Part shown: piece after piece, positions 1 through 12,741 of the stretch
How the letters are laid out: each line of letters opens with the position of its first letter
Position numbering within the stretch: the stretch's first letter is position 1
Program-made: the position numbers and the translations under genes
Assembly: GCF_023856365.1 (NCBI RefSeq)
Contig: NC_064551.1
Coordinates: 3,118,501-3,182,500, forward strand
Direction: 5' to 3'
DNA length: 64,000 nt
Source: Brienomyrus brachyistius
Taxonomy: Eukaryota > Chordata > Actinopteri > Osteoglossiformes > Mormyridae
The notes under the pieces: model-generated
Told to the model about the DNA's origin: nothing
The model's database searches: none
What the model saw: only the letters and a program-made list of their open reading frames with translations

Positions 1-454
1 ACCACGGGTTGAACCCTGTGCCCGTTTGTTATGCAGATAGATGCCAGGGAGTCGGCCCAGACAGTAAATTAATGCATCATACTCAATATTACCCACATAT
101 TTATGGGGGCAAAGGTTATTAAATGACTTAAGAATCTCATGGTTCACCGATTCCGTAAGCAATGATGATACAAGAGCGAAAATAGGAGGGAATCTTATTA
201 TATGTGAACAGATATAGCTACTGTTTCCATGCTGTATCTTAACTAAAGCGGAACTCATCAGCATTTACTCTAGTATTATTTTATTGTATGTAAACTAGGT
301 TTATACTGCAATATACACAAAGGGGAAGCATTTGTTTCAATTTTATTTTATACATATAATGTAGAAAGGATAATAAAACATTAATACAAAACTGCTGCAA
401 CTCTACATGTGCACAGAAGTACACAAGCACAGGTACCCACATGGAAACAGAGGG
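1..454. other. AT-rich non-coding DNA, no gene seen
   Basis: No recognisable coding, RNA or transposon signature is visible here. The right part runs straight into the 16-bp minisatellite. The short open frames show no family resemblance. Confidence 0.6.
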
Positions 455-1015
455 CTGCACTCGCATGTAGGCGGCCTAGCATGTAGCTGCACTCGCATGT
501 AGTTGCACTCGCATGTAGCTGCACTCGCATGTAGTTGCACTCGCATGTAGTTGTACTCGCATATCGCTGAACTCGTATGTAGGCGGCCTAGCATGTAGCT
601 GCACTCGCATGTAGCTGCACTCGCATGTAGGTGCACATGCATGTAGCTGCACTCACATGTAGGTGCACACGCATGTAGCTGCACTCACATGTAGGTGCAC
701 TCGCATGTCGCTGCACTCGTATATGGGCGGCCTAACATGTAGCTGCACTCGCATGTAGCTGCACTCGCATGTAGCTGCACTCGCATGTAGCTGCACTCGC
801 ATGTCGCTGCACTCGTATGTAGGCGGCCTAGCATGTAGCTGCACTCGCATGTAGCTGCACTCGCATGTCGCTGCACTCGGATGTAGGCGGCCTAGCATGT
901 AGCTGCACTCGCATGTAGGTGCACACGCATGTAGCTGCACTCACATGTAGGTGCACACGCATGTAGCTGCAGGTCCACTCGCATGCAGCTGCATTCGCAT
1001 GTAGGTGCACACGTG
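455..1015. repeat. 16-bp minisatellite (about 35 units) with marker units
   Basis: The core unit reads gcactcgcatgtagct (16 bp), with common variants carrying gtagtt, gtaggt or gtcgct. A divergent unit containing gcggccta recurs at 471, 583, 727, 823 and 887. The intervals are 112, 144, 96 and 64 bp, all exact multiples of 16, so the array has stayed in register without internal indels across that span. Near 970-990 a short insertion (aggtcc) breaks the phase. Because 16 is not a multiple of 3, the minus strand reads open in overlapping frames, giving Cys/His/Met-rich peptides of period 16 that are not real proteins. Confidence 0.95.
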
Positions 1016-4000
1016 TGAAGCTTGACAAGCATTACTTGCCATTTGAGCTGCCATGGTCCCTTTGAGGAGACTCTGACATGCTCCTTTTGTTCTCGAGGCA
1101 GGAAACAAGCTGCGTCATTTCTGAAGCACATTTCTGTCAGCCGTGGCTTACAGGAAACCAATTTTAGCGAGTATTTACAGAGGCCTGCCTGTCGGCATGC
1201 ACTTTAAAATACGACCGGGGGGCATAGTAAGGGGATAAATCCTGTACGAAAGGTGTGCCGATGGATGTCATTATTAATGCATATGAATAATCACTGAATC
1301 CATTAAAGACTCGTCCCTCATTGGCGCTCCGAAGCACCTGTGTAAATCCAGCCCATTTATTTTCCTTACGCTTTCTCCTTTAGCACAGGAGGCGAAAGGA
1401 TAAATCAGAGAGAGACAGATATGGGCCAATACTTCATCAAAGGGCAGTTTTCTGAGACAATGTGGGCAATGATACAGACAATAAATAAAGCCATTTATAT
1501 CTTTTTGTTAGACAAAATCGTGTCACATTCAAACTATACTGGCAAAGCGTGGAGGACATGTCATAATTAAAATGTACGTGAGGCAGGTATCGTGTTCATG
1601 TCTTGCTGAATTATCATTGATTCAAAGCTATGTTTCCCTCCCAAAAAAAAATCTGAATGCGAATTTCATTTAAACGTAGTTGTATTTTTATTCATTGTAT
1701 GATTTTGCCCATAGTAGTTCTGGAAGTAAAAAGAAATCTGTAGAGAATTTGGTGATAGCAGACACGTCCTATTTTAAAAGTCAGTTTGCCAGAGATCATT
1801 TTACACACCAATATGGAAACAATGCAGTTCTGCAAGGCTCCGTCGCAATTCATCAGTGATGGTCTGGGGAGGTTCTCTGGTTTTATCAGCACAAAGCCAA
1901 TGAATATGCAGTTAGACAAACAGCGATCCTAATATAAGGGCACCATAGCTAATGTCATTATCTCACTGTGCGTCGCTGGTCTGTCGGAAGAAAACCGGCA
2001 GGCTTGTTTGAGGAACTCTTGTGAGGATTTACCCACACCAGAATTCCGATCGGAGCCGGAGCATGTCCCAGAAGGCAGAGCTAATAGCCTTTCTCTCCAT
2101 TGAATAATGCTTTGAATCTCTAATGTGGCTTGCATGCAGGACGGTAGTTTAGTGTGTCTTTGAAAAGACTTTATTTCCGATAGCACAATGCCTCTAAGAA
2201 CTGCAGTAATGCATTTGCTGAGGTAAGACTGAGAGAAGAGTGGTCTCAGCAAAGCAACCCGTAATATCTCCCTGAGACTCTGCCTTGCCTTACAAAGGGC
2301 AAGATTACCTTGTTAGTCGATCTTAGACAAAATTGCATTGTGGGAGAACTGCGAACAGTTTCGAGTCTAATCAGTGATCTAAAAGATTCCAGAGTCACAC
2401 AAATTTTAATCTAACAGTAAGACCCTAAAGGTATAATGGAAGACTTATATGGATACTCTGCACAATTTTTCATATATATTAAAAAATGTCTCTTGAAAAT
2501 TTATACTAAATTTCATGTGGGTGCAAAAAGGTTTCCTGGAGATGCCCATCATTGCTGTTATGCAATCAATAAAACATGCAGCTGTATTTCCAGAAAGTAA
2601 AAATTAAATATAAAAGGAAATGTCAGTTTCATTTCACCAAGGTCATTCATGCATTGTACAGTATTCTTCTCTGAGAGGTGAATAGTCAAAGTGCACATTC
2701 AGGTGTTAAATTCAATACATCTATTGTGGACATCACATTTTCACACACCAGTCACGACTCCTTTGAAACAGTGGTACAGTACTAAAAAATAAGCAATTAG
2801 AGTAACAGCTGCCCCATGGAAATGAATCAACCTCTTAATGAAATGTTAGCGCTGTTCATAGTGAAATGAACTCGTGGATTATAGAGCCACCATCATCTGT
2901 CTTACTTCTGTGTCTGAAATCTGATTGGTTGGCGGCTGGTGAAACAAATCTGTTATTTCAAGTGAATGTTGGATGGCATTCAGTTCGTTTTCTTTATGAT
3001 TTGTCATGGTATAAAGTCAACTGGGATTCAGAATCACATCAAAATTAAGTACTAAAATTAAGTGTTTTTCCTAGAATTCAGAGTGCTCTTTCTGCTTTCT
3101 CAACGAGATGGTAATTTTCAGGATAGAGCTGAAGGATATTTTCAAGGTTTTTCACCTGCACAGTATATGGTAAATGGGGATGTACAGTATATGTATTACA
3201 ATTATTGCAGTAAAGTGAGTGGAGCTTTTAGTTAGTTTACTGCAAGAGTATAATACGGTGTTTATATCGGAATAGTAACTATACTCTTTTTGTTGATACT
3301 CTTAGTCATTTCTGGAAGGCAGTATTCTCTGCCAGGGAGGACTGCTGATTACTTCTAAACGCTAAGAAAGCATGACATCTGGAGCTCCATCAGACCCTGC
3401 ACCCACGCCACCTCCCATGCTGAACGTTATGGTGTCGGGCCACCTGTTGAAATGGCGGGTGGTTAATTTTGGAGGGAGGTTAGGACACATGACCATGAAT
3501 TGCACTCCAGTTGGCGAGCACCTCTTTCATGGCCCAACCCCAACCCGCCTCCGCCCCCCCAATTCCCCCCCCCTCCCCCAAGCCACACTGTTTTATATGG
3601 AAACCTCTCTGATTGATGGAGGAGCACCACTCAGGGTTAATTTATACTCATGAATTATGGATGCGGAGGATGCATATCCTCCATTCCGCATCTCTCCATG
3701 GGGTAAATCTCGTGCATCACTGAAATCAAGACATTTCACTTTCCTCCGCTTCCGTTCTGCACGCAGATAAAGGTGAGCGGGGTATTTTTAGACAATGGAA
3801 GTTAAAATATAAGGGCACACGTTATTATATATTATTGAACAGTTACTAAAGGTAGGAAAGATAAATTAATAACACGCACACTTCCTTTCCTTTTCGTCTA
3901 ATTTCCCATGCCGTTTATCTTTTGTCAGAAAATCCAAAGATGTGTTCTTTTTTTGGTTTCCTATTCTTTCTTCCTTGCCTGAAGTGACTGTTTGCAAGCC

Positions 4001-4113
4001 CCAAAATTATTCAGCAGCTCAGGAAACAGAGCAACAAACGCAAAATTGATTCGACCACTCTCCGATCCAAGCACCGGGACACCAGACTCCTGAGACAAAA
4101 TGTCCAGCCCACA
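1016..4113. other. Non-coding unique DNA
   Basis: Largely AT-rich sequence with scattered short open frames (at most about 107 codons) and none with a recognisable domain. A segment at about 1,225-1,440 mixes AT-rich homeobox/POU-like words (for example atgcatatgaataat near 1,278) with non-repetitive GC-richer sequence, as vertebrate conserved non-coding elements often do. That is only an impression without an alignment. A C-rich stretch lies at about 3,530-3,580. Confidence 0.5.
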
Positions 4114-4121
4114 GTCTATAC

Positions 4122-4304
4122 CAGTGCTTTGCAAATCTGGCCCTCGATTCCAAATCCAGGCCTTGTTTTCAGTTCTCCCAGGTACTTAGTTTCATAATTA
4201 CTGATTCCGATTGGCCACAGAGGCTTCACACCTGGCTCACAGGTAAAGGAAGGCTGGGAAATCAGCAGCGCTCAGACCACAAGGACCGTGATTTGAAAGC
4301 CCTG
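4122..4304. mobile_element. hAT-type miniature inverted-repeat element
   Basis: The left end begins CAGTGCTTTGCAAATC. The right end, read on the minus strand, begins CAGGGCTTTCAAATC, so the ends form imperfect terminal inverted repeats. The flanks are gtctatac (4,114-4,121) and gtctttac (4,305-4,312), an 8-bp direct repeat with one mismatch, the target-duplication length made by hAT transposases. The element is 183 bp with no coding capacity, so it would depend on a transposase encoded elsewhere. The CAG-N-G start also fits hAT ends. The subfamily is not assigned. Confidence 0.8.
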
Positions 4305-4312
4305 GTCTTTAC

Positions 4313-6894
4313 TGACCCGCAGGTCGTACGAGACTCCTGACAGATCACTGCTGCTGAATCACGCCATATGGCTGTTGAGTACCAACGACAGCAGCAGTCA
4401 TGTTAAGTCACGTGTGAAGACTGAGGCTTTGAGACAGACGGGGCGTTTTTGGGTGCCTTGCAGGTGGTATAAATGTGCTGTGGCCTTTCTGCTGGTCACT
4501 CCCACCTGTTGACCACTAACGTCCCTCCTCACACCTATGATCTTCCTGGGGATTAATAGCCAAGGACGGTATCTTTGCAAGGAGCCGGGAAGGTGACTGT
4601 ATGTCACCGAAATAGGTGGCATCGCCAGGACGCCCCCGAAGACCGCCCACATGTGGAACGCCGTCTGCTAAGCTCCCCCATCCGTTTTCCGCGTCCCCCC
4701 CAGGACTTCCCGGAACCCCCCCCCTCTCCCCATAACCACCACCAGCACCACCACAGCACCTCCTGCTCCACCCAGTCGGCTATTTCCGTCCGCTCTCCCC
4801 TGCACCTCCATTTTTCAAACGTGACAACTGTAGTACTCAGCAGTTTGGGGATGCATGCTGAAACTCATCTCTCTGAACTGTGCTTAGTGTAAGATGGTGC
4901 CCAATGGCCGATTCGGCTCGGGGGGGAAGCATGGCACACGCCCGCCAAAATACACGAAACGGGCAAGGCCACCGCGACTAGACACAGAAAGCCACTCTTG
5001 TCCTTCTTGCCGCACACAGGAAGTTGATTAGATCAAGAGAGCTTTGGCAAGAAAAGGAATTGAGAATATGCTCTCATATCTGCCAGCTGAACTTACATTT
5101 GACAAATAGCAGGATATTTATTTTGTGGGCCTTCTGTCCAGTGACTAGCCTGGAATATTTGGATGAGTAGTTTCTGCTTTTTTTACTGGATCCCTACTGC
5201 CGGTGAAATTGCAGTTTGTTGAGCTCAGCAACTGCACTATGCTGTAAAGTATTTATATTAATAAAGTTTAGGAGCTTCGGTGAAGAAGTCATAAATTCAG
5301 ACAAATAAATTTGCAGTCTTTTTTTTCAAGGCGATGCTGTAATCTTAGAAGAGTAATGATTTTGCAGTTATGAGACAGACAGGAGCCAACACAAAGTGTA
5401 ATAGGTAATTTTTTTAGACAATTTGCTGTTGAATTACCTTATTGACACATTCATTTTGTATTTAAAGCAAACATATAATTTCAAAGGAACATGATGGTTG
5501 TTATTTTGATGCTCACATTGATAAGTGTTTTTTTTTAGCAATTTGGACATTGACCTACTAGTTAAATCAATAATTGCAAATCATCAGTTGCCGTATTGCA
5601 CTTGTGAACTCTGAGCCCACTCATCACAGCTGGCTGTACATCGAACTCATGTAACTACAATAGAAGCTGTGATATTTTTCTTTAAATTTTCTCACCGGTA
5701 ACATTGAATTCATTCGATCACTTGTAACAATAACAACTATGAAAGAGCATAGGCAGCGGGGATACCCCTATGCATCTATGTCTGCGTTATCTTGTAGAAT
5801 GTCTGATTATCTTGTCTCTAAATGCAACCTCGGGAAAGCTACAGCGTTTATCCTGGCACTGTGTTGAACTGCAACGCTCATAATGCCAGTAGTGTAAAGC
5901 TACATTCAGAGCCAGGATGCTGTCCAAGGTGTCCACAGTCATCTTCCAGAAGATTGACACAGACGCCCTCATCTTCTGGGAACAGAATCATGATTGGACA
6001 GAGTCAATTTAGATGCAGTGATAGAGATAGACAATAGACTGTCTGGTTTCTGATTTGGAACATTTATTGTGATTATTCAGGATACGTGGGGGATATTTAT
6101 ATTGGGTTGACACACTTTGCTTTAAACGGGATTTTATTTTTTTTTTGCAGGACAAAATGGCCGACAACAGAGGAAAAGACATATGATTTCACAATATATT
6201 TTGACCAGCAAAATCCTTCTGTAACAATTGCCTCCAGAATATATTCCTTTTGAGGTTTGACATATAGAATTACCTTACAGAACTGTCAACATTACATCAT
6301 TGATTGCATTTGTAGCAATTTCCAACCCCAAATGACTGTCCAGGCGAACATATAGTAAACTAACCTTTGCTAATGTGATTAGCCGATTGTTGTAATAGTG
6401 CTGTCTGTTAACTAATGACACGAGTAAATTATTTTAGAAAGTCATTCCTTTGGCTGATTATGCTTAAACTGTTAACAGAGTCATGACAAATCATCAAACA
6501 CTGAATTTAATGATAATTTTAATTCTGCATACATGTTTTATGTGAGGATTCCTTTCAATTTGTCATGCTGGTCCCCAGTCACTGCTAAAGACTTATCAGT
6601 GTTCTGGAATTAAAATTCAAAAGGAAAAGCTGTCAAAGTCAACTCTACTCAAATAGCTTCTGTCTTTCAGAAGATTGGCCACCGAACAGTCATGACTGTT
6701 CCCCGCTAAGAGAATATTACCTAATGAGTCACCAATTGACGAGATGAGTATTTTATAATCCTATACATCTACCAGGGGAGCAGTCATCCACACTGTGCAT
6801 ATTTAATCAAAGGATACTTATTTCTGGATGCCCACTGGGTTGACCAAAGGTTTTGACTGTTTAAAGTTAGCAAAGACACAGGTACAAAGACGTG
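4313..6894. other. Non-coding unique DNA
   Basis: A C-rich block at 4,670-4,800 gives a His/Pro-rich open frame that looks like simple composition, not a protein. The rest is AT-rich with short A/T runs. No gene, RNA or transposon end was recognised. Confidence 0.5.
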
Positions 6895-7283
6895 CAGACA
6901 CTCCCCGGGTTACGACGGTATTTTGACTTTACGATGGGTATGATTATTCAATAGATTACATGAGATATTCTAAAATAAGCTTTGTATTAATCATTTTGCC
7001 CAACTGTAGGCTAATGTAAGCATGTTAAAGCTGGACTACGCTACGAATAAAACCTTTATCGCCCCAAAGGGGAATTTGTCTTGCAATTAGGAGCCATAAA
7101 TATCACAGAGCAAAGCAACACTTAAGACATACAAACACACCTAATAATACATTAAAAAAAACAAATAATTATGATGTTTGTTAGGTTAGATGTACTGTAC
7201 TAAAATGCATTTTCAACTAACGATATTATCACCGTACGTTAGTTTATTGGAGCATAACCCCATCATAACCTCAGGAGCATCTG
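6895..7283. mobile_element. Tigger-like Tc1/mariner element, split by a nested insertion
   Basis: The left end reads CAGACACTCCCCGGGTTACG. The right end read on the minus strand is CAGATGCTCCTGAGGTTATG, forming imperfect terminal repeats. Internal stretches such as ttttgcccaactgtaggcta (about 6,994) and ttaggttagatgtactgtac (about 7,181) resemble, from memory, the interior of non-autonomous Tigger-family elements of tetrapods. The body is interrupted at about 7,045-7,170 by a foreign segment. No TA duplication survives: the flanks are tg on the left and ca on the right. The element is non-coding and the subfamily is not assigned. Confidence 0.65.
7045..7170 (-). mobile_element. Retroposon fragment nested in the Tigger-like element
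   Basis: The segment opens with ataaaacctttatcgcccca and aaggggaatttgtcttgca, a motif seen at the 3' ends of dispersed fish retroposons. It separates two halves of the Tigger-like body that would otherwise be continuous. Its other edge is A-rich (about 7,152-7,168). The boundaries are approximate because no clean target duplication is visible. A minus-strand orientation is inferred from the polyadenylation-like AATAAA edge and is uncertain. Confidence 0.45.
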
Positions 7284-7359
7284 CATATTCATGCAGCAAT
7301 CCTTACAGGAGTATTATGGAGGTATTATAGAACACTGTAATAACCCTTAATCCCCATCT

Positions 7360-7745
7360 TACCTTCCCAGCCCAGTAATGACTTTAAAATTTGTTCTGGA
7401 GAGTTATGTTATGGATATACAGCCTCCATCTAAATGATATAAGAGGCGAGCTGAGCAACAGCGCCACTCACAGGAGGAACCCTGCTTACCACATTATAAA
7501 TCCCGCAATTAGCTTACAGCCAGCGTGACCCTAATTGAAAAGGAATTATTGCAAACGGACAGACCTGAAGATGGATGGGCATCCAATGAAGTTTCGCGTA
7601 ATTCTCGGAATGATAATTAGATCGCCGTGTGATCTGAAAACGAATCCCTGCACTTTTGCCTTTGGATCCGTCCCGGTCATTTGCGATAAAGTTGATGAAA
7701 TAAATGGTAACTGGCTGAGGCTGCAGCTGCCAAGACATTAGTAGG
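7360..7745. promoter_or_regulatory. Candidate conserved non-coding element
   Basis: A non-repetitive segment with low stop density on both strands (overlapping open frames of 68 and 80 codons, neither recognised). It contains homeodomain-type words such as gcaattagc (about 7,505), ctaattgaa (about 7,531) and ataattag (about 7,613). These properties are typical of vertebrate developmental enhancers but are not diagnostic. The call rests on appearance only. Confidence 0.22.
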
Positions 7746-10700
7746 CACAAGATCAAAGCATATTTTTGAATGGAAATCAGATCATTAGACTATGGCCCCG
7801 ATTCCTGGAGGTGGTTGACAGGAGACAACTTATTTTTAAGAAATAAACATCCGTTTGATAGCGGCACTCAGAAATGCCGGATTTGACTTGTGTGATTTTT
7901 ATTACCTTCTAATTTATATTAAACAGATTTCAAATTGGAAAAGACTGTTACCGTCTCTCCTAAAGGTAATGCGTTATGTAATCAATATTCACGGTGTCGG
8001 TGATGATGTTTATTTAACAGGATGCTAACCTTTGTTTGCTTAGACAAAATATTTATGTTACAGAATCAGTGGAAGGAGGGGGCTGTATTGGAAACCTTTA
8101 AAAATGGAAGAAACAATCTGTGAGCAATATTAAAGGGAGATTTATGTGCAAAGGCATTACCATTGTGATTTGTTTTGTCATACTGATAGCAATGGAACAT
8201 TTGCATTATGTTTATTTATCATGTAACATTGTTTTCCCTTCTGGATATAAATTCAGACCCTCTCTATGATGGCAGGAAGTGCCTGTGTCTTTGAATGAGA
8301 ATGAATCAAAGCGTAAAGAGGCACGTTTTTCTCGTGGTCGTGTCATGTCGGAATCTGGGAAATTTGTCTGAATGCCCATCTTGGTTCCTGAGATGTCTTC
8401 TCTTTTCATCATGGCTGATAGAATAAGATGGGTGTGCACTGCCGTTAGAATCGGTTTCACGGTGTGAGAGATGTCCACCTTTTCTCTTATCATTATGATC
8501 TATGACAGCCAGTCCGCAGACCACATTTTTTGCCTGTGGAAGGAGACAAAAGAGTTCGGATCGGGGCGTCTGATTTACGGACGCATTTACAGACACACAC
8601 GCCCAGCATATCCTCATGTTTGACTTTTTTTTTATTATTCCTGCCAATCTGCAGCAAAGCAAACTCACTGCATATTCTGACAATCACATATCACCACGCA
8701 GACTGTTTGTTAAGTACACTGAACATTGTACATTTATCCTGTTTGTTCAGGGATTATGTGTTCGCTGTTATCAATTCAAACTGCGGAACATAAACTAAAC
8801 GCAAATACACATTATATGGTTTAAACCAAATTTACAGACCCAAACTCGAAAAAAGTAAATTCCCTGTGTAATTAAGGGTTATGCCCTGACACAGAAGAAC
8901 AGAATGTTTGAAAAGAATGGTATTTGAAGGCAATCGTTTGTTTGTGTCTTATTTTGCTGTGGGGAGAAGTCGAATCACGGGATTTTTTTTTTAGTGCCCA
9001 TATAAAGCAAGGGGTGACCTGAATGTCTTGGAAAAGTGTTAAGAAATCAGGTTTTCAGTGCCTCGTTTAAAAGCCAAACCAATACATGAATTATGTATAA
9101 TAAGCATTATTTTTTTCTCTCTCTCTGATTCCAGTTGCAGGGAACACTGGGTAAACAGGACACAGATCAAAGTGCAGATTATCATAACTTATATGTGCAG
9201 TTTGACACTTATAACATTCACATTATACCAAGGTGAGCTACAAGGCTGGAGAAACCGTGTCACACGGGCTGGTGACATTTGATGTGCTGCCTTTTGGATT
9301 TCAGACCAACTTTAAAGATTTTAAATTCCCTTTTCAATAAATCATGCTGATTCTTTCTCGGGAATAAAGTGAGCGCCCTGACGAGTTTTAATGAGTTTAT
9401 ATCAAACCGCATAATTAGTTTGTATTTCATGAACTGGACACTTTTTGTGTCTGGCATGTAGTAGATCACAGTTATTTTGCAAAATGGGTTCAGGGTTCCT
9501 GGTCTGAGGGCCAAAGCCCTCATGGTTTTCAATGGTCCTTTTGGTACTGAAATAGAAACAAGCAGGCCGAAGGTAAAGAGTAGTTTTATGGGGCATCCTT
9601 AGGTAGAAGGTCGGGGAGCAGACAATATTTATGTAAATTGTGTCATTTATTCAGAATCCTGAGAAATTGCTTATTTTAAGACCACCTTGGCTATGATTTA
9701 TGCTTGGGAACGGAGAAGGTCGGAACTGCTTTCAAAGGCCACATGACACCCTATCAGAGTGAACGATTTACAGGAGCATTTCCTCGCAAGATTACGAAAA
9801 AAAAAAAAAAAAACGTTTACATTCAAATGTTATTGAAGTGCTTCGCCAGTTTTTCAGAACAGTTACAGGAATTAAGCGTCAGAGAATGTTGCAGCGTTTG
9901 ATTATGAGGTTGTATTACCATGCCAGCAAAATATAAATTCCAAGAAAGTTGTCCATGGAGGAGAGAGTCATTTCCGTGCAGGGTGAAATCAATGTGAAAT
10001 CAACATATCAGCCCTTTCTCACCGCAATGAATATTTAATCAGTGCTATTTTACATGGTGAAAGGGTTGTTTGATAAGCAACAGCAGCCTCCATTGAATGT
10101 GATTGACTCTGTTCGAGATTGTGATATGTAAATAAAATTCCTGTCTCTGCCTGGGGACATAAAATGCTTAGAACTGAAAATACCCCTTTAAAAGCCGATC
10201 AATGTTATATTAAATTTCGTATCACCTTAAATTTGAGATTAAGCTGTAGAGATATTTAATAGTGAAATGGGCAGGGACATTGAAAAACATGTATACTGAC
10301 ACCAAAATGCAGTACAGTTTAGGTGGGTTTTTTTCTTCATTTTGCAAATGTGATAAATTGCCAAAAGATTAAAATGAACACACACTTAATTAAGTCTGCC
10401 GTATTTCAGCAGTTCTTAAATACAATTCTCAATTAGTGCAGTGGACAGACAATATATTGAAATGGAAATGCTGAACTGTCGAAGACATACCGCAGGTTAC
10501 AGAGGAATTCCCACAGCTCTGTCACAGAACAAGAGGCTAATTGAGATTGCGGCATGGGTGTAAATTATCAGAATCAGGCAATACAACCCCCCCCTTCCAA
10601 ATAATCATATTGAATATGATGGGTGGGGATCTCAATCCCCCCAATGTTCAATCCAAAGTTACATCCCTGGATTGTAACACAACTAAGGATGTCCGATTTG

Positions 10701-11053
10701 CTCAGGAATGCAATCAAATCCCTTGATTTATCTCAGTCTGTGTACAGACAGACTGGTCCATCTGCCAAGGAAATCGATGCGTCTCTGTTCGGTCATAACT
10801 ACAAATGCTGTTTCAAAAACCTCTTCATGTTTTCTAAAGGGGAATTTGAAAAGTGTGCCTGTCAAACCACAAGATGAAGGGGCGACTTGTTTCAGTTCGC
10901 AGAAGAATCATAAAATTCACGTTTTTTGTTTTTCTTTTTGGTCCGTAATGTGGAATCCAAAGGTCTCGCAACGGTTAAACCCTGTAATCTAAGTCAGGTT
11001 GTTACAATGTTTTTATTTGTTTGTTTGCTCACTTATTATTATTATTGCTATTA
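7746..11053. other. Non-coding unique DNA
   Basis: Mixed-composition DNA without a recognised gene. Between 8,220 and 8,780 several overlapping open frames (up to 125 codons on the minus strand) lack family resemblance and overlap frames on the opposite strand, so they are treated as chance. A 17-base A run lies at 9,797-9,813. Confidence 0.5.
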
Positions 11054-11345
11054 CAGATGCTCCTCTACTTACGCACTTTCAGACGAACGAACGAAGAGGA
11101 CTAAGTCCAAATTGTGTTCCTCAGGCTCCCGTTTCCTGTCCGCAACATCAATTTTTTTTTCTGCATGTCAGTTCCGCCAATTACACCTTCTGTCCGCTAC
11201 TCCCGCCGCGCAGCAGCGTAACCTGCGTACTCCCAGCATCCTAGTTCTTTGTCCTTGCATATGACGTTGAATAACGACTTACGAACATTTCAAGTTACGA
11301 ACGGCCGTTCGGCGCGCAACTCGTTTGTAAGTAGAGGAGCGTCTG
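11054..11345. mobile_element. Tc1/mariner-like miniature element with TA duplication
   Basis: The left end is CAGATGCTCCTCTACTTACG. The right end on the minus strand is CAGACGCTCCTCTACTTACA, giving 18 of 20 matching bases. TA lies immediately outside both ends (11,052-11,053 and 11,346-11,347), the duplication made by Tc1/mariner-superfamily transposases. The 292-bp interior has no transposase. The ends resemble those of the Tigger-like element at 6,895-7,283. A second inner inverted motif (acttacgaac / cgaacg) suggests subterminal repeats. Confidence 0.85.
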
Positions 11346-11347
11346 TA

Positions 11348-12739
11348 TTACTATTATTTGCATAATATGCCAAATTAGTAGTGGCAATAACTGTTTACTT
11401 TTTTGTAAAGATATTGAACTGAGATATGAAGGGCCACTTTGGCTCCATGCCATTTTGAGGATTTGTTCAAAGATCAGTGTCTTTGCTATGCTCTAAACAC
11501 GAGTGTCCTGAGCTCCCAGCGAAATGTACCCTGACATTTCACATTTATCAGTCCCAATCTCCTGTCCTGTGAACCCCGCTTTTGTTGGGAAGAGTATCCA
11601 TGTGGAATCAGCATACAAGTAGCCCGCAATGCAAACCTTTTTCACAGGGAATTATCTGTGGAGCAAAAGGCGTCGGAGATTCCTAGGTGTCTGCTGGAAA
11701 GGGAAGATGTCAAATGAAATGGGCTAGAGAGACAGACAATGCAGGATAACAGACAGATATGAGCCAGTGTCACTGCAGAATCCAACCACTGCTTCATTGC
11801 TCTTAAATTCTGTTAATAAAAAGCACATGCGTGTGAGTTATACAGTGTTTTTATTCATCCTTTGCCACACGCATTTTAAATGTGTCCAGGTTTCATGGAA
11901 AGAACCACATGACCATGCCGTGGTGCAATAAATATCTTAAACATATACTGACCTTTGACCTGCCAATCATGGCCAATGCCAAAACCTACATTTTGTTCTC
12001 CCAGTCTTATGAGTCATTGTTCCACTGAATGTTTTAATTTCCTTCCACTTATGAGTGTGTCCCTCTGTTCATCTTACATTACACATTGTTAATTAAATGG
12101 TGGATCTCTAACCACAAAAATAATAATTATATATTTTAAGTGACCGATTAACTGGGAACGTTATATAAAAATGCAGCGATGGTAGTTGAGTAGAATGTTC
12201 TCTATTTTGCTTCATTAAGCACTTTATTTGCTTTATTATGCAGTTCATTTTGTTTTATTGACAAAAACGAAACTCACACCAGTACATGAATAATTTTAAT
12301 TAATATATAAAAGTAATTCAAATAAGTAATGCTGATTTATAGTGCAATTCATCAGCACTGCCTAGGAAAGGAAACTGTTTGTAATGACTTTGGCTATGAA
12401 AGGTCCCTTAATAAATGTTTAACTTGAAAGCACTGGGCAGAGAAACTACATTCCAGATGAACTGCACGGCCTGCTACACCAATAAAGAAAAGACATATAT
12501 ATGGACAGACTTCATTATAAGGTATTTTCCTATACATCTACCATAGATATATTGCATTTCGTTGCTGCCATTTGAATCAGCGACCAAACAAAAAAAAATG
12601 AGTAAAATAATAGCACAGCACTACAAAAGCACTGAAAGCGTTTGAGCAACTTTTACATAATCGCAGTCTGTCAGCATGCCGACTTATAAAATATGAATTA
12701 CATGGATTAAAATTAGCTGTATTACTACATTATGAGTCG
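11348..12739. other. Non-coding AT-rich DNA
   Basis: No coding or RNA gene, simple array or transposon end was recognised. Short A/T runs and TTAAT-type words are frequent. Confidence 0.5.
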
Positions 12740-12741
12740 AA

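Noticed and set aside
403..1161. Cys/His-rich open frames on the minus strand resembling zinc-binding repeats
   Set aside because: They are frames through the 16-bp minisatellite. The 16-residue periodicity follows from 3 x 16 bp, and frames overlap one another on the same strand.
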